Both the position numbers and the translations under genes were made by a program. A DNA stretch of 64,000 bases from the NCBI GenBank assembly GCA_933228675.1, contig OW121740.1, positions 39,487,925-39,551,924 on the forward strand. Direction: 5' to 3'. The number at the start of each line of letters is the position of its first letter. The stretch's first letter is position 1. Below, piece by piece: positions 1-11,207 of this stretch. This DNA comes from Stomorhina lunata. Its lineage: Eukaryota > Arthropoda > Insecta > Diptera > Rhiniidae. The notes under the pieces are model-generated. The model did not search any database and had not been told where the DNA came from. It saw nothing but the letters and a program-made list of their open reading frames with translations.

Positions 1-259
1 TTACTCGGGAATGCATTCCAATTTGATATTTGCTAGCATTTAACTGGTTTCCGAGGGTAGATATGGTCAAATTTTGACCGATTCTCACAAAATTTGATTT
101 ACTGACCAAAGTTTTTCTGTTGTAAAATTTTGTTGCTCTGGCTATTTTCGATTAGGTGCTATCGTGCATTCAACTGACGTATGAACAAACTCTATTATTT
201 TTGGTAGTTTTGAAAGCAGATTTTGCGTATACCCCCATTCTTTTTGATGATGGGTATAC
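1..259 (-). mobile_element. Family B (mini-me/DINE-1-like) fragment
   Basis: The right edge carries the family B 5' end read on the minus strand: a hairpin-forming ATACCC...GGGTAT pair around 227-259. The rest matches the inner part of the copies at 9.4, 15.7, 25.4 and 56.4 kb, with recurring 'gaccgatt...aaaatttt' phrases. The element is cut by the window edge. There is no coding capacity. The family assignment rests on other copies in this window that have a (GTCT)n tract and a 3' stem-loop, as described for mini-me/DINE-1 elements of flies. Confidence 0.6.
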
Positions 260-1000
260 CGTAAAATGATTTTTCTTGCAAATTCTAAGAGTACATCTCT
301 AACATTCCCATTCGTTTTAAAAAAATATAGATGTTGTATAGTAGCTAGTTATCACTCTCTGCTAAGTGCGGACTTACTATAGGGTGGACTTCCTAAACAA
401 ACTTCTGACGTTTGACGTGTGTGGCTTTGAATGAATGATGAAAGATAACTCTTATCCTATTGGAAAGAGCCGGCAGCTAGAAATATATAATCGAATTAAG
501 AGTTTGTCCGTAGGGAAGTAGCTAGTAGAAGGTGAAGTGAATAATAATTCCCACAAGTGCATTTCTGTAAATTTGCGAAACAGTTAATTTTTGGTCTGAC
601 GGTCATGTCGCATGCAAGGGTTTTTTTTTATTAAATAATTTGTGGATTCTTTTGCTCCAGTACTCGTGTGATCAAAACAAAGTGAATATTTTGAACATGA
701 GCTCAAGCCGTCAGCATTAGGGTATTTAATTATTCGGGGTTTTGGTTTATTCGATTAATCGTGCGAAAAATTATTTTGTGTTTTAACTTGATCGATTATA
801 ATCGAATAATGACAAATTATTCGATTAAAATTGATTGTGAAAAAATTAAAAATTTCGGTATGTGATGGAAATCGATCGATTTCAGATATATTTTTGAAAT
901 AATTTTCCCCATTTTCACAAAAAAATTTAAACCAAATAAAAGATAAGATATCTGTGAAAATGATTGAAGCCCAAATTTGCATTTTTTTTTTTTTTTGGAA
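260..1000. other. AT-rich DNA, no feature recognised
   Basis: Contains homopolymer runs (T17 near 980) and several ATCGAT-type stretches (around 850-890), but no coding, RNA or repeat signal I can support. Its last ten bases are the left TSD of the SINE that follows. Confidence 0.4.
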
Positions 1001-1007
1001 AATAACC

Positions 1008-1010
<3 letters not shown>

Positions 1011-1069
<59 letters not shown>

Positions 1070-1368
1070 CCCCGACAACATTCCAATTTTAACAAGGGGT
1101 ACTTCTCTCAGACAATGAGCTGCATCCGATTCTATTTTTAGACTCATTGAAAGGGACCTACTTTTTAACGCCGTCTCCGAACGGCAAATGCATTAGTTAG
1201 AGAAGTTTTACATAACCTAATACTCCATAACCAGTGGCTAGCTGAGTTATGAGGTGAACCGCCGCTTTTTTTGAAAATTTATTTTTTCAAGTGAGTCTGG
1301 CCAGGAATCGAACTTGGGCCTCTGGTATGCTAGGCGGATGACTAACCTGCTATACCACGGCGGTTCAC
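1011..1368 (-). mobile_element. tRNA-derived SINE, family 1, complete copy
   Basis: Read on the minus strand it opens with a tRNA-like head: box A-like TGGTATAGCAGG and box B-like GTTCGATTCC, about 35 bp apart. A unique body follows, then a (TA)n tail (1011-1066). A perfect 10-bp target-site duplication AATAACCGAA flanks it (1001-1010 and 1369-1378), which fits LINE-driven insertion. Two more copies lie at 8.9 and 47.7 kb. The head is not a functional tRNA: no acceptor-stem pairing is preserved. Confidence 0.88.
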
Positions 1369-1519
1369 AATAACCGAAAATTACCTCAAAAATTTATGTG
1401 AAATCGATCGATTTGAAAACTATCGATTTCATTAAATCAAGTCTTATGTACAAAAATTGTATGAGTTTTAATATTTAACTATTCTAAAGTAGTATTTTAA
1501 TATTATCAAACAATTGAAT

Positions 1520-1846
1520 GGCCTGTTCCGATCTCGAAAGAATACTTTCTTTCTTATCCTATACGAAAAAAAATTTGTTTTTCGTTTCACTAACTTTATT
1601 TTATGCGAAAAATAAGTCGAAAAACAAGTCGAAAGAAAACGTAAGTATTTTCATACAAATTTCCGTTTTACTATTTGGAACAAGTTACCAGTAATACGAA
1701 AGCAAATGTCAAAATGAGTCACTTGATATTTTGCTTTCGAATAGAAATGAACGAAAGGCTTCGAAATAGTGAAACCAAAATTAATTCGAATTCGAGTTAC
1801 TCACTTTCTTTCGAGTAGATTTTCTTTCGAAATCGTGAAACAGGCT
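1520..1846. mobile_element. Foldback MITE candidate
   Basis: The ends are inverted: the left begins GGCCTGTTCCGATCTCGAAA and the right, reverse-complemented, begins AGCCTGTTTCACGATTTCGA. The interior is rich in TTTCG/CGAAA pairs and can fold. I could not define a convincing TSD, so the superfamily is open. No reading frame. Confidence 0.55.
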
Positions 1847-1990
1847 ATAAATGTATTGCCTTCAAACGATTTTTATACCTTTCAGCACCATAGATAGGTG
1901 GAAAGGGTATTATAAGTTTGTGCTGATGTATGTAAGGCAAAGAAATAATTATCTTAGACCCACCTTTTAGTAAACCAATAGACTTAGAAT

Positions 1991-2763
1991 CAGGGACCGA
2001 AAATAGCTTTTATTTTTGAATTTTTGATTAAAAAAAGCAACCGCAAGGAAATGTCCAAATGTCCAACCAAGTATACCATTTGGATAGTCTTGGACCAAAT
2101 TTTCATAAAATGCGATGCTTTTTTAAAATCTGATTTTTATTTTTTTGGAAAAAAAAAATAACAGCTATTTTTTGATTTTTATTTTTTTGAGCAAAAATAA
2201 CAGTTATTTTTAACTTTTATTTTTTTGAGCAAAAATAAAAGTTATTTTTTAACTTTTATTTTTTCGAGCAAAAACAACTGTTATTTTTGACTTTTATTAT
2301 ATCGAGCATAAATAAAAGTTATTTTTTGACTTTTATTTTTTCGAGCAGAAATAAAAGTTTTTTTTTTACTTTTATTTTTTCGATCAGAAATAAAAGTTAT
2401 TTTTGTGTTTCCAACCCCAATTGTGATTGCAAAACTCAACTCCATTAATTTTTAAGCATATGCAAATTATATATTAAATTTTTCAATAAATTTATTATGA
2501 ATTCAAACAAAAATAACTTTTATTTCTTCTCGAAAAAATAAAAGTCAAAAAATAACTTTTATTTCTAATCGAAAAAATTAAAATCAAAAAATAACTTTTA
2601 TTCTAGCTTGAAAAAATAAAATTCAAAAATAACTGTTATTTTTGCTCGAAAAATAAAAGTTAAAAAATAACTTTTATTTTTTATCGCAAAAATAAAAGTA
2701 AAAAAAAAAATAACTTTTATTTTCTGACTTTTACGATAAAAGTTATAACAGTCACGGTCCCTG
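1991..2763. mobile_element. hAT-type MITE, family E, copy 1
   Basis: The terminal inverted repeats begin CAGGGACCG and end CGGTCCCTG. An exact 8-bp TSD, CTTAGAAT, flanks it (1983-1990 and 2764-2771). CAGGG-type ends with an 8-bp TSD are typical of hAT elements. The interior is two opposed arms of short degenerate repeats built from TTTTATTT/AAATAAAA blocks with 'TCGAGCAAAAATAAC' junctions, so the whole element can fold back. No transposase. Copies 2 and 3 are at 27.5 and 36.0 kb. Confidence 0.9.
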
Positions 2764-3340
2764 CTTAGAATCACTTTCTGAGTCGATTTAGCTATGTCAG
2801 TCCCTCCGTCCGTCAGGCTTGCTGGACCCCCATGTAATCAAAGTACAGGTCGTAATTCTTAAGATAATTTGATGAAATTTGGCACAGATAATTTTGTTGA
2901 TAGTGGAACCATGGCTATTGAAACTTGTCAAAATCGATTTATTATTTATGGTACCTCCCATAGGTCCCACTTCCCGGAATTGATATATTGGCCACAAATA
3001 TCAATATTTTTCATGAAAATTAAAGCAAATACTGCTTATGTAAACTTAAATCACTGTACCAAATTGGACCACATTTGACAATAGCTCCCATACAAACTCT
3101 TCTTTCAAAACGCACCAAATGAGACAAAAATCACTAAAACACACGTAAATCTGAATATGATAAGAATTTTGAGTTTATTTTTTACATAAATAATTTTTGT
3201 AAAAACTTTTATCAATTTGTCACATTTCGAGATAATCGATCCACATTTGACCTTATCTCTCATATAAGTCCAAATGACAAAAAGCTTAAATATATATGTT
3301 TTGAAAACACGTTTGTATGATGGCAAAATTTAGCAAATAT

Positions 3341-3370
3341 TATCTTATATTCTTAAACGAGCAATAATTG

Positions 3371-3409
<39 letters not shown>

Positions 3410-4876
3410 GCTATCTCGAAAACGGCTCTAACGATTTTGATAAAATTTGGACAGTGGGTATCTTTTTTGATGTATAGGTCGAAGAAGAAGGGACTTTTGG
3501 AACTTTTACCTCTAAGAGGGTAAAAACGGGTAAAAAGGGGAAAAAATCGAAAACGCTATGTCTCCTAAAGTAATAGGTATAGAAACAAAATTAAAATTAC
3601 GTTTTAAACAGCTATGAAAATAAGCCGACAGGTGTTTGGTACTTTTTTGAAACTATGTCCGATAGAAAAGGGTGAAAATAGTTTTTTTGGCACCTTTTTA
3701 ACCCACTCTTATATTTTAAACTAAAGAATATAGAAAGAAACTTGGTACTGCAATCAATAGATGTAAAAAAAACATGAAACACTTATTTGGTACTTTTTTG
3801 ATTTTGGAGCCAAAATGGATAAAAAAGGGATAAAATGATAACTTAACATCTCCAAAGTAATATGAATAGGAACATTATACATTATGTTAAATGCGTTTTA
3901 AAAAAATGTACCGAATTCAATTGGCACCAAAAATGTACCAAATATACATATGGAACTTTTAGAAATTAGGGAATAAAACGGGGGAAAAATTAGTATTATT
4001 TTAAACAAATAAATGTTTGTCTGTATGTATGTTCTTTATAGAATAGTAAACTGTGAATTTGATTGTGTTATGCTCTTTAGCGAAGATGTTGCGGATAAGC
4101 CGGCGAAGGTTTTCAAGTTGATAAGACTAATTTCCGACAGATGGCGCCACTGAAAATTACTAAAAATTAATTAAATCGTAAACTGTACATTTGATCATGC
4201 TATGATCTTTAGCAAAGTTGAACCACATGAGCTGACGAAGGCTTTTTAGTTGGTATGAATAATTTCCGACAGGTGGCGCTACAGAAACTTACTCAAAGTC
4301 AATTTAATCGTAATCTGTACATTTAATCATGCTACAATCTTTAGCAAAGTTGTTGCACATGAGCCGACGAAGGTTTCTTAGTTGGTATGAAGAAATTTCG
4401 ACAGGTGGCGCTACTGAAATTTACTCAAAGTCAATTTAATCGTATGCTGTACATTTAATCATGCTATAATCTTCAGCAAAGTTATTACGGATAAGCCGAA
4501 GAAGGTTTATGAATTGGAATAAGCAAAGTCCGACAGGTGGCGCCACAGAAAACTACTCAATATGAATTAAATCGTAAACTGTGCGTTTGATCAGACTATA
4601 ATCTTTAGCAAAGTTGTTGCGCATGAGTCGACAGAGGTTTCTGTTGATATGAATAATTTCCAAAATTATTCAAAATGAGTTAAACTGTAAACTATGCAAA
4701 CTATGTGTTGGTCGGACAAAATAAATCAAATAATTCAAAATTAACTGAATATTTCTACAATGTCTTTCCTCTAAATTTATTTTAGCACTTTATAATATAA
4801 AATATATAAAAGCTTTAAAATTTTCCTCAAAATGCTTATCATAAAGCTCCGAGCAAGGCTCGGTCTACCAGGTACT
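3341..4876 (+). mobile_element. Family C rolling-circle-type element, copy 1
   Basis: Starts TATCTTATATTC, followed by a (TA)n tract (about 3375-3404). Ends with a strong hairpin CCGAGC-AAG-GCTCGG, then TCTACCAGGTACT. No TSD can be resolved, which fits insertion between single bases. The last third holds about five tandem units of 131-132 bp, each with a 'GACAGGTGGCGC' core (cores near 4139, 4272, 4404, 4536). The first half resembles the Helitron at 41.1-45.9 kb (blocks of 'ggtactttttt' and 'gggtaaaaa'). Non-coding, probably non-autonomous. Inserted into family A. Confidence 0.78.
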
Positions 4877-4970
4877 TTGTCTTTATACAGGAAAAAGAAC
4901 AAGATTGAACTTTGTGATGAAGGGTATCGTATGGTCAGGTTTGGCCGACTGTAGCACTTTCTTACTTGTT

Positions 4971-5132
4971 TTTACATCGATGATGTGTTAATTGCTTTTA
5001 GGCTGTTAGGAGGATGCCGTAGTAATTATTAATTTTAATAGAAATTAATAATTGTTGCCGTGACTGGGGCCCAAACACAGACTCAAAGTGATATATTATG
5101 TTTAGGATCAGTTAGTGAAGTAGAACAACGCT
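4971..5132 (-). mobile_element. tRNA-derived SINE, family 2, degraded copy
   Basis: Matches the better copy at 30.4-30.6 kb. On the minus strand it has a box B-like region before GTCACGG, then a body ending in GATGTAAAAA. The tRNA-like head is eroded beyond about 5132. It directly abuts the 3' terminus of family A. Confidence 0.6.
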
Positions 5133-6553
5133 AAAAATTAGATTTTACGTTCGACTAGTTCTTTAATAATTCCCTTAACCCATTTTAAAACCACTGTACA
5201 AATATTTTGCTATGCAAGTTGAAATAAAATTGGCTTATCTCCAATTTAGTGATATTATTTGAGATAATTGTCTTTGAGTTAATGTTTGATATTAATTTTT
5301 TTGAACATTTTTTAAAGTATTTACGGATATGAAGTTGAAAATATAATAAGTAAAGTAAAGTTATTCAAATCTTCAAAAATAAGCATTAAAGGCTTTTAAT
5401 TTGTGAAGCGATTGAAGATAAAAAATTTACATTTTTGGCTAAAATTCAAAATTTCAGTCCTATTTACTTTCAATTTGATTTTTCTTATAAGTTATCTACC
5501 GATTATACTTAAGTCGCATTTACCTTAGTCACAGTCACTCTGTAAATATTTTCTAAATGACCATAAGTTTAAAGGTCATACCTTTTCCAACAAAACATGC
5601 TGCTGCACCTTAATTACATTTTGCGCGTTTCTCACAAAGACTTAAAAACTCTGAGTATATTTTACGTTTAAACCTGCTTTTGAATAAATCAATTTACAAA
5701 ATTTATTATCTTATTGTATGCCCATATCTCATATCATTAAAAATTTATCATTTATTTCAATGAAACCTCCTACAAGATAAACGAAACCGAGACCAACAAA
5801 ACAAAAATCATATTTCCCAGATACTTTTGAAAATCTGAGAGATCAAAAATATTAAATTTACCTGTTTATGTACTTAACACCTGCCATTGAAGGTGTTATT
5901 AAATGAAAGTAAAATACGAGTTGTAAAAAAAACATGTGAAATAATAAAATAAGCATGAAAGACATACAGACAGACAGACAGTCGTACATTGATGGTATAA
6001 ACAAAAATCCCTTTTAAATCCATTTTAAAATTTTCAACATCATTCAAAACATATTGTTACGAGTACAATAAATAAGTAAATAAATACATACCTTCAGACA
6101 AAGTAGCAAATGTTTCATTTTTAGTCGTTACATATTTATCCTTGTAAAGTCAATTTCATCTGGAAAACAATGAAATATTACAACGTAAATAAATATTTTT
6201 TTCGAAAAAAAATACAAACTTCAAGGGAAATTTAATTTTATTTATTTCATAAATAAAATAATTTTTCATTGTACTCGAAAATTCGTTTATGAAAGTTTTA
6301 TTTATTTGATCATGTGTTTGTTATACAAATATTAACTTTAATAGGAAAAGTTTGTTTTTACTGAAATTAACTGTTTCATAAAATTAATAGGAATTTTATT
6401 TGGTATTGATACAAGTGTTAAAATTTTAAAATTAACCGCATGAATATTAAAAGTTCGTTTATGAAATGTAATGACTCATAATAAAAAGGGGTTTAATATG
6501 CCCTCGACTCATGTTTACTAGAACAAATTTTTGTAAGATCAACAAAAATATAT
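5133..6553. other. AT-rich DNA, no gene
   Basis: No coding signal. Contains a short palindrome (AACACCT...AGGTGTT near 5877-5900) and a (CAGA)n run near 5966-5981. Nothing else recognised. Confidence 0.4.
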
Positions 6554-6599
6554 ACAGGGTTATCCATTTTGCGATTTCAAAAGTGAACGTAAATAAAAC

Positions 6600-6858
6600 A
6601 CGATAGGTGGAAAGGGTATTATAAGTTTGTTCTGATGTATGTAACGCATAGAAATATTTGCCTTAGACCCACCTTTTAGTATACCAATACGCTTAGTCAC
6701 TGTACCAATCACTGAAATCGGTCCACATTTGACCATAGGTCCCATACAAACTCTTTATTTTTTGTAAACTGTAATCAATTTGCCAAATTTCGAGATAATC
6801 GGTTTAGATTTGACCATAGCTCTCATATAAGTACAAATGACGGAAAAAGCTTAACAGC
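6600..6858 (+). mobile_element. Family A fragment, internally deleted
   Basis: Begins with the family A 5' hairpin arm (GGTGGAAAGGGTAT) and 'ataagtttgttctgatgtat'. It then jumps to central family A phrases (ccacatttgacc, gataatcgg, ctcatataag). The 3' stem-loop is missing. Confidence 0.75.
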
Positions 6859-7543
6859 CTGTTCACAAAACTTTCATACGTTAGAAGACAATCGAATACT
6901 AGACTAACGATTAAGCTCTAATTTGAGTTCATTTTCTTTTTTCGTTTGGAAGTAAAAGCCATAGAATAAATAAATACCTAGAAAGTCAACGAAATGTCAA
7001 AGTACACTTGGGACATGTCAAAAGTACGGATCAGTAATATGGTATCGGTAAGCTTAAAAAGAGCTTTTACTTTTCTTAATGAATACAAACAGTTGCACAA
7101 AAAAGTATGATATGATGGGACGCAAATTTTCTTCAAGATTTTTTCAGTAATTTTAGGATATATTCTTAAGAAATTCATCTTTTAAGGTATAGAATGAGTT
7201 TTACTTGATTTTAGGATAATTAAAATGTATAAACAATCTTTTATTTTAAATTTCATTCATTTTTTTAATACCAAAAATTGCAGCCCTACTTGCTCAATAT
7301 AAATTAAGCAAAACAAAAAATAGAATGTCGAAAGAAAACAAAATAAAAAAATTTTCAGTTTGTAAAAAATAAAAACTGTTTCTACATTAAAATAATGTTA
7401 AAATATTAAAAAAAAAAATAACATTTTATGTGTGCAATTTACAACAGTGCGTTTCATTCAAAATTTCGCGGAATTATTCAAACAAAATTTTGAGTGCAAA
7501 AAGCTTTTCTGTTTGTTAAAAAGGCTTTTATTTCGTGTACGTG
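6859..7543. other. AT-rich DNA, no gene
   Basis: No feature supported. An 'agcctgttcac' start near 6862 recalls the MITE end at 1846, but no partner end was found. Confidence 0.35.
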
Positions 7544-8395
7544 TGATTTAGTAGAATACTAAATTTTAGTGGATCAGCTGACAACCTTCTATATATTCTT
7601 CTATGGTTCTGAGTATGAGAAAGACAAGTATTGAGTAAAAAAGTTCGGGGCTTAGGAACAAGTTCCCTGATTTCGATAGACCGGATTCCAAAGTAACTAG
7701 AAACGATAGAACATTGTGACACTCCAGTGGCTCAATAGAGTTGCATACCGACGAGCACGTTCACCCTTTCCTACACTCGGTCGAGTAGCTCTTACAAACG
7801 ATAGAAAAGTGTGACACCCCAGTGGTTCAATAGAGGTGGATACCGTGCTGTCATCAATTAGCACTTTCGCCCTTTCTTGCACTCTTACATAGACCCTATT
7901 CCGAAAAATGTATTGCGTACCGTGAAATACAACTCTCATGTATGGGCAGGTGCTTCAAAGTTTATTTTGGAACTTCTTGACCGAGTACAGGAGAGAGCAA
8001 AAGTACTCATCGGTAACAGTAGGTTATCCAACTCTATTGTTCTATTGTTACTACTTTGGAATGTGCTCTAACAAAATCGGGAAACTCGTTTTCGATACAT
8101 GAACTTTCTTACGCAATACACGTCTATCTGTTAGAGCTCATCCTTTCGTAGTCGACTGGCCAATAGAGAGACGATACTCTACATATAGACGATATGCTAT
8201 CCGTACAGTTCGCATGTAGAATTTGCTTCCTGCAGAAGTTTTTCCAACCAGTTGCAATATAGGGAATTTTAAATCAAATGTTTACAAACACTACCTATTC
8301 CCCCTCCCACAACCTTTTCCCCCGCCTACAACCTTTTCCTAGTTTCAACACAATGCATTGTATTGTGTTCAGGTCCTAAACAAAAAAAAAATAAA
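7544..8395. pseudogene. Scrambled LINE reverse-transcriptase tail, opposed copies
   Basis: On the plus strand from about 7880, frames read YNSHVWAGASKF...LLDRVQERAKVLIG, later FVVDWPIERR and LPAEVFPTS. This is the usual C-terminal tail of insect Jockey/CR1-like non-LTR retrotransposons, ending in an A-rich tract with (AAAT)n near 8380-8400. On the minus strand from 7900 down to 7700 the motif RVQERAKVLIDD...SIEPL occurs twice more, in opposite orientation and diverged. The piece is thus an inverted, partly duplicated and heavily mutated LINE 3' end. No full RT domain is present and stops occur throughout. Confidence 0.68.
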
Positions 8396-8770
8396 TAAAT
8401 AACCGTTTTTTTGTTTTCCAGGCGATTAGAATTTTTTAATTGCCTGATTTGACATTTACTTTCGTCTATACATTTCATTTACGAACCAAAATTTTAAAAG
8501 CTCTTTCTCCTTTCACTCAAAAAGAAATTTCAAAAACCAAAAGTTCAATTTTTTCGTAAGTTGATGCAAGGCGAATTCATTACAGGTGGTGGCAAGAATA
8601 CAACAAATACAACATGACAAAATGAAACCCCATGTTGTTTTTGTAGGTTTGCTTACATTTTGTCAAATTTTTGTTCGTTAAATTTCCAGGCGAATTCATC
8701 AGCTGGGCTCTTGATACCACTTTCATTATTACACTATGAGTTGACGTACAATTTGAAAAAATTTTAGTTT
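8396..8770. other. AT-rich DNA, possible unclassified repeat
   Basis: The motif GGCGAATTCAT occurs at about 8570 and 8690, suggesting part of an unclassified repeat. No gene seen. Confidence 0.3.
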
Positions 8771-8911
8771 CAAAAACAGGCTGTAAATATATAAGTTTTG
8801 AGAAAATGTTTGTATGATGGCAAAATTTAGCAAATATTTGCCTTTATACAGGAAAAAGAACACCTTTGACCCTGTGGTCGTGCTTGACCAACTATAGCAC
8901 TTACTTACTTG
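8771..8911 (+). mobile_element. Family A 3' end fragment
   Basis: Carries 'gtttgtatgatggcaaaatt', the 'ctttatacaggaaaaagaac' block and the 3' stem-loop GGTCG...GACCAAC, ending CACTTACTTACTTG. The 5' two-thirds are absent. Confidence 0.78.
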
Positions 8912-8915
8912 CACT

Positions 8916-9097
8916 TCAAATGCATTAGTTAGAGAAGTTTTACATAACCTAATACTCAATAACCAGTGGCTAGCTGGGTTATAAGGTGAACTGCTGTTTT
9001 TTGAAAATTTATTTTTTTCAAGTGGGTCTAGCCGTTGATCGAACTTGGGACCTCTGGTATGCTAGTCGGATGACTAACCTGCTATAACACGGCGGTT
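8916..9097 (-). mobile_element. tRNA-derived SINE, family 1, truncated copy
   Basis: The tRNA-like head (box A and GATCGAACTTGGGACC on the plus strand) and first body half match the copy at 1011-1368. The 3' half and (TA)n tail are missing. It lies immediately after a family A terminus. Confidence 0.8.
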
Positions 9098-9387
9098 CTT
9101 TTTTTTTACGAAACATTACATCTATACAAAAAAATTAGTCATTGATCCATATGTCTAAAAAACCGATGATGGTCAGAATTATGGTGAAAATTAATAAATA
9201 TTGTTTCTTACCTCATTTACGTGCCATTTACCTTACCGGTATGCTGTTACAATAGGACAGAACCACATACCACACAGCGGGTGCTACAATTGATTTACTC
9301 AAATAAACTTTTAATGAAAAAATAATTTCAAACTATGGCCCAAATAATTGGCCAACAAGATCCTGTCATTTAACCCCATTGGATTTT

Positions 9388-9545
9388 TATACCCACCATC
9401 AAAAATAATTGGGGGTATATTGAGATTGTCATTCCGTTTGTAATTTCCTTAATATTAGCTCAAAAACCCAAGTTGAAGTATATTCTAAATCCTTATGAAA
9501 TTCTTAGACAATTAAGCGATGTCTGTCTGTCTGTCTGTTTGTCTA

Positions 9546-9608
<63 letters not shown>

Positions 9609-10508
9609 GACTGACTGTCTGTTGTTGGCACGGTAAAACTTTAACGAAAGAATATGGGTCACTGAAATTTGGCATAAATATTCATTTTGGTATTGAAATC
9701 GGTTCACATTTTAATAATAGCTCCCGTAGCACCTCGTCTAGGCTAATCGCTTATTTGCTAATAAATGACAAATTATAACAGCTATAATGACAAAATTTGG
9801 TGTCTAGAAGTTTTACATAAGTACTAGGCATATAAAATTTCATCGAAATCGGTTCACATTTAACCATAGCTCCCCATCAAAAAATTTACGGAAACATCCT
9901 AAATTCCACCTAAAATACACTTAAATGCCAATAAATGATAAACTGTAATAGATTTGGCCACTAAATGTAAACACCAGCCAGTGTGCAAAATTTTGTCGTA
10001 ATCGGTCACCATTTGACCATAGCTCCCATATAAAAAACCTACGGAAACACAAAAATACAAAAAGAAAATGGGGTTTATGTCCGTCTGTCCGTCAGATAAA
10101 AGCGCGATAGCTTCTTTACTACAAGAGCTAGAGAGACAAAATTGTACAAAAATATTTTTGATATGTACAGAAGTTGTGTACTGATAATGGGCGAAATCAG
10201 TTCACATTATTTAGAGCTCCCATATAGCCGCTCCGGGAAACACATGAATGCTGATAAATTTAATAAAATTATAACAGCTATGACGACTAAATTTAGAATA
10301 GAGAAGTTTTGTGTAACTATTGGTCAGTATATCAAATTTTATTCGAATCGGTCCATATTTGACTATAGCTTTCATATAAAAAACACTCCCAGTCCACATT
10401 TTGAATTAGCTGCACCCTCGTAGATATATGAGAGATGTTTTTAAATTTAACACAACTTGATGGTGGGTATATAAGATTCGGCACAGCCGAATATAACACT
10501 CTTACTGG
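9388..10508 (+). mobile_element. Family B (mini-me/DINE-1-like) full copy
   Basis: The 5' end is a hairpin (TATACCC...GGGTATA). Next comes the block 'gagattgtcattccgtttgt', then a (GTCT)n tract and repeated diverged sub-blocks of about 200 bp with 'agctcccatat'. The 3' end is GATGGTGGGTATATAAG, the stem-loop TTCGGC-ACA-GCCGAA, and a terminus ACACTCTTACTGG. The 5' TACCCACCATC and 3' GATGGTGGGTA are subterminal inverted repeats. An internal (GTCY)n tract plus a 3' stem-loop is the described mini-me/DINE-1 plan. Inserted in a T run. Short reading frames inside it are not genes. Confidence 0.85.
9519..9620 (+). repeat. (GTCT)n microsatellite in family B
   Basis: About 25 near-perfect GTCT units at the standard position inside family B. 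The copy at 15.8 kb is more than four times longer, and the copy at 26.7 kb is almost unexpanded. Confidence 0.95.
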
Positions 10509-10510
10509 TT

Positions 10511-11040
10511 TATCCTTGTCATCGACAATATAATGCGCACGGTATTGAATGGTAGACATGATATCCAATGGACACCCTTTAAACAACACGAGGACTTGAA
10601 ATACGCTGATGACGTATATCAGGTACTTGGAAAGGAACAAATGCCATCGATAAGCGCCTACAAACCTTTGTAAACAAATGCATGCGTCAAATCCTTAATA
10701 TATGGTGGCCAAATCACATAAGAAATGAAGATCTACTAAACCCTACAAAACAAATCCCTTCTTCTATAGAGGTATGTCAACGGAAATGGCAGTGGATGGG
10801 CCACACACTTTGAAGGCCAAATACCAACATTGCTCGACAAGCGCTTCATTGGAATCCACAAGGAAGCGGCCGTCGTGTTGGTGCACCTGCTAGAACATGA
10901 AGAAGATCAATTGATGCGGAGTTACAAGCAGCAAACTATTCACGGAATGATGTATATCTAACATCTCGCAATAGAGTTCGATATAAAAGGATGGTTAAGG
11001 CCTTATGCTCCACTGGGAGTCAAGGATAACAGAAGAAGAA
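10511..11040 (+). pseudogene. LINE reverse-transcriptase C-terminal fragment
   Basis: Frames read VIDNIMRTVLNG, the RT catalytic motif YADDV (about 10601-10615), NKCMRQILNIWWPNHIRNED, CQRKWQWMGHTL and ARQALHWNPQGSGRR, then RYKRMVKALCSTG. This is the end of a non-LTR retrotransposon ORF2: RT palm motif C, thumb and C-terminal region. The 5' end is truncated and there are several frameshifts. The 3' end finishes in an AGAAGAAGAA tail. The 50-bp duplication of mariner sequence on both sides marks it as a target-primed insertion. The clade cannot be fixed by eye. Confidence 0.8.
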
Positions 11041-11207
11041 TGTCCCAATTAATTGGCCAACAATATCGTGTGATTTAACCCCATTGGATTTTTTCTGTTG
11101 GGTTATGTTAAATCACTTATCTACGTCGATAAACCACAAAACTGGAAATCAACATTTTAAGAGTTGTACGGCCGCAAATGCAGCAAAAAGTTGTTAAATT
11201 GGTATTA

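Larger units (their letters stand above)
1873..4968 (+). mobile_element. Family A Helentron-like element, split by two insertions
   Basis: Family A segments are 1873-1990, 2764-3340 and 4877-4968. The 5' end forms a hairpin (CACC...GGTG inside CCTT...AAGG). The 3' end repeats GAAGGGTAT as a subterminal inverted repeat, followed by a GGTC...GGCC stem-loop and the terminus GCACTTTCTTACTTG. This plan matches non-autonomous Helentron-associated (DINE-1-like) elements. The element is interrupted by a hAT MITE (1991-2763) and by family C (3341-4876). When both are removed the family A sequence rejoins in the order seen in the minus-strand copies at 37.9 and 55.1 kb. Non-coding. Confidence 0.82.

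Noticed and set aside
755..1147. Ile/Tyr-rich frames on the minus strand
   Set aside because: They read through the (TA)n tail of a SINE.
2797..3326. Short frames such as MWPIYQFREVGPMGG... repeated at several sites
   Set aside because: They recur at 2.8, 17.2 and 55.6 kb because they lie in family A repeats. They are broken differently in each copy and have no coding bias.
6554..6598. Possible solo mariner end (acagggttatccattttgcg)
   Set aside because: Looks like an inverted-repeat terminus, but no partner end or TSD was found.
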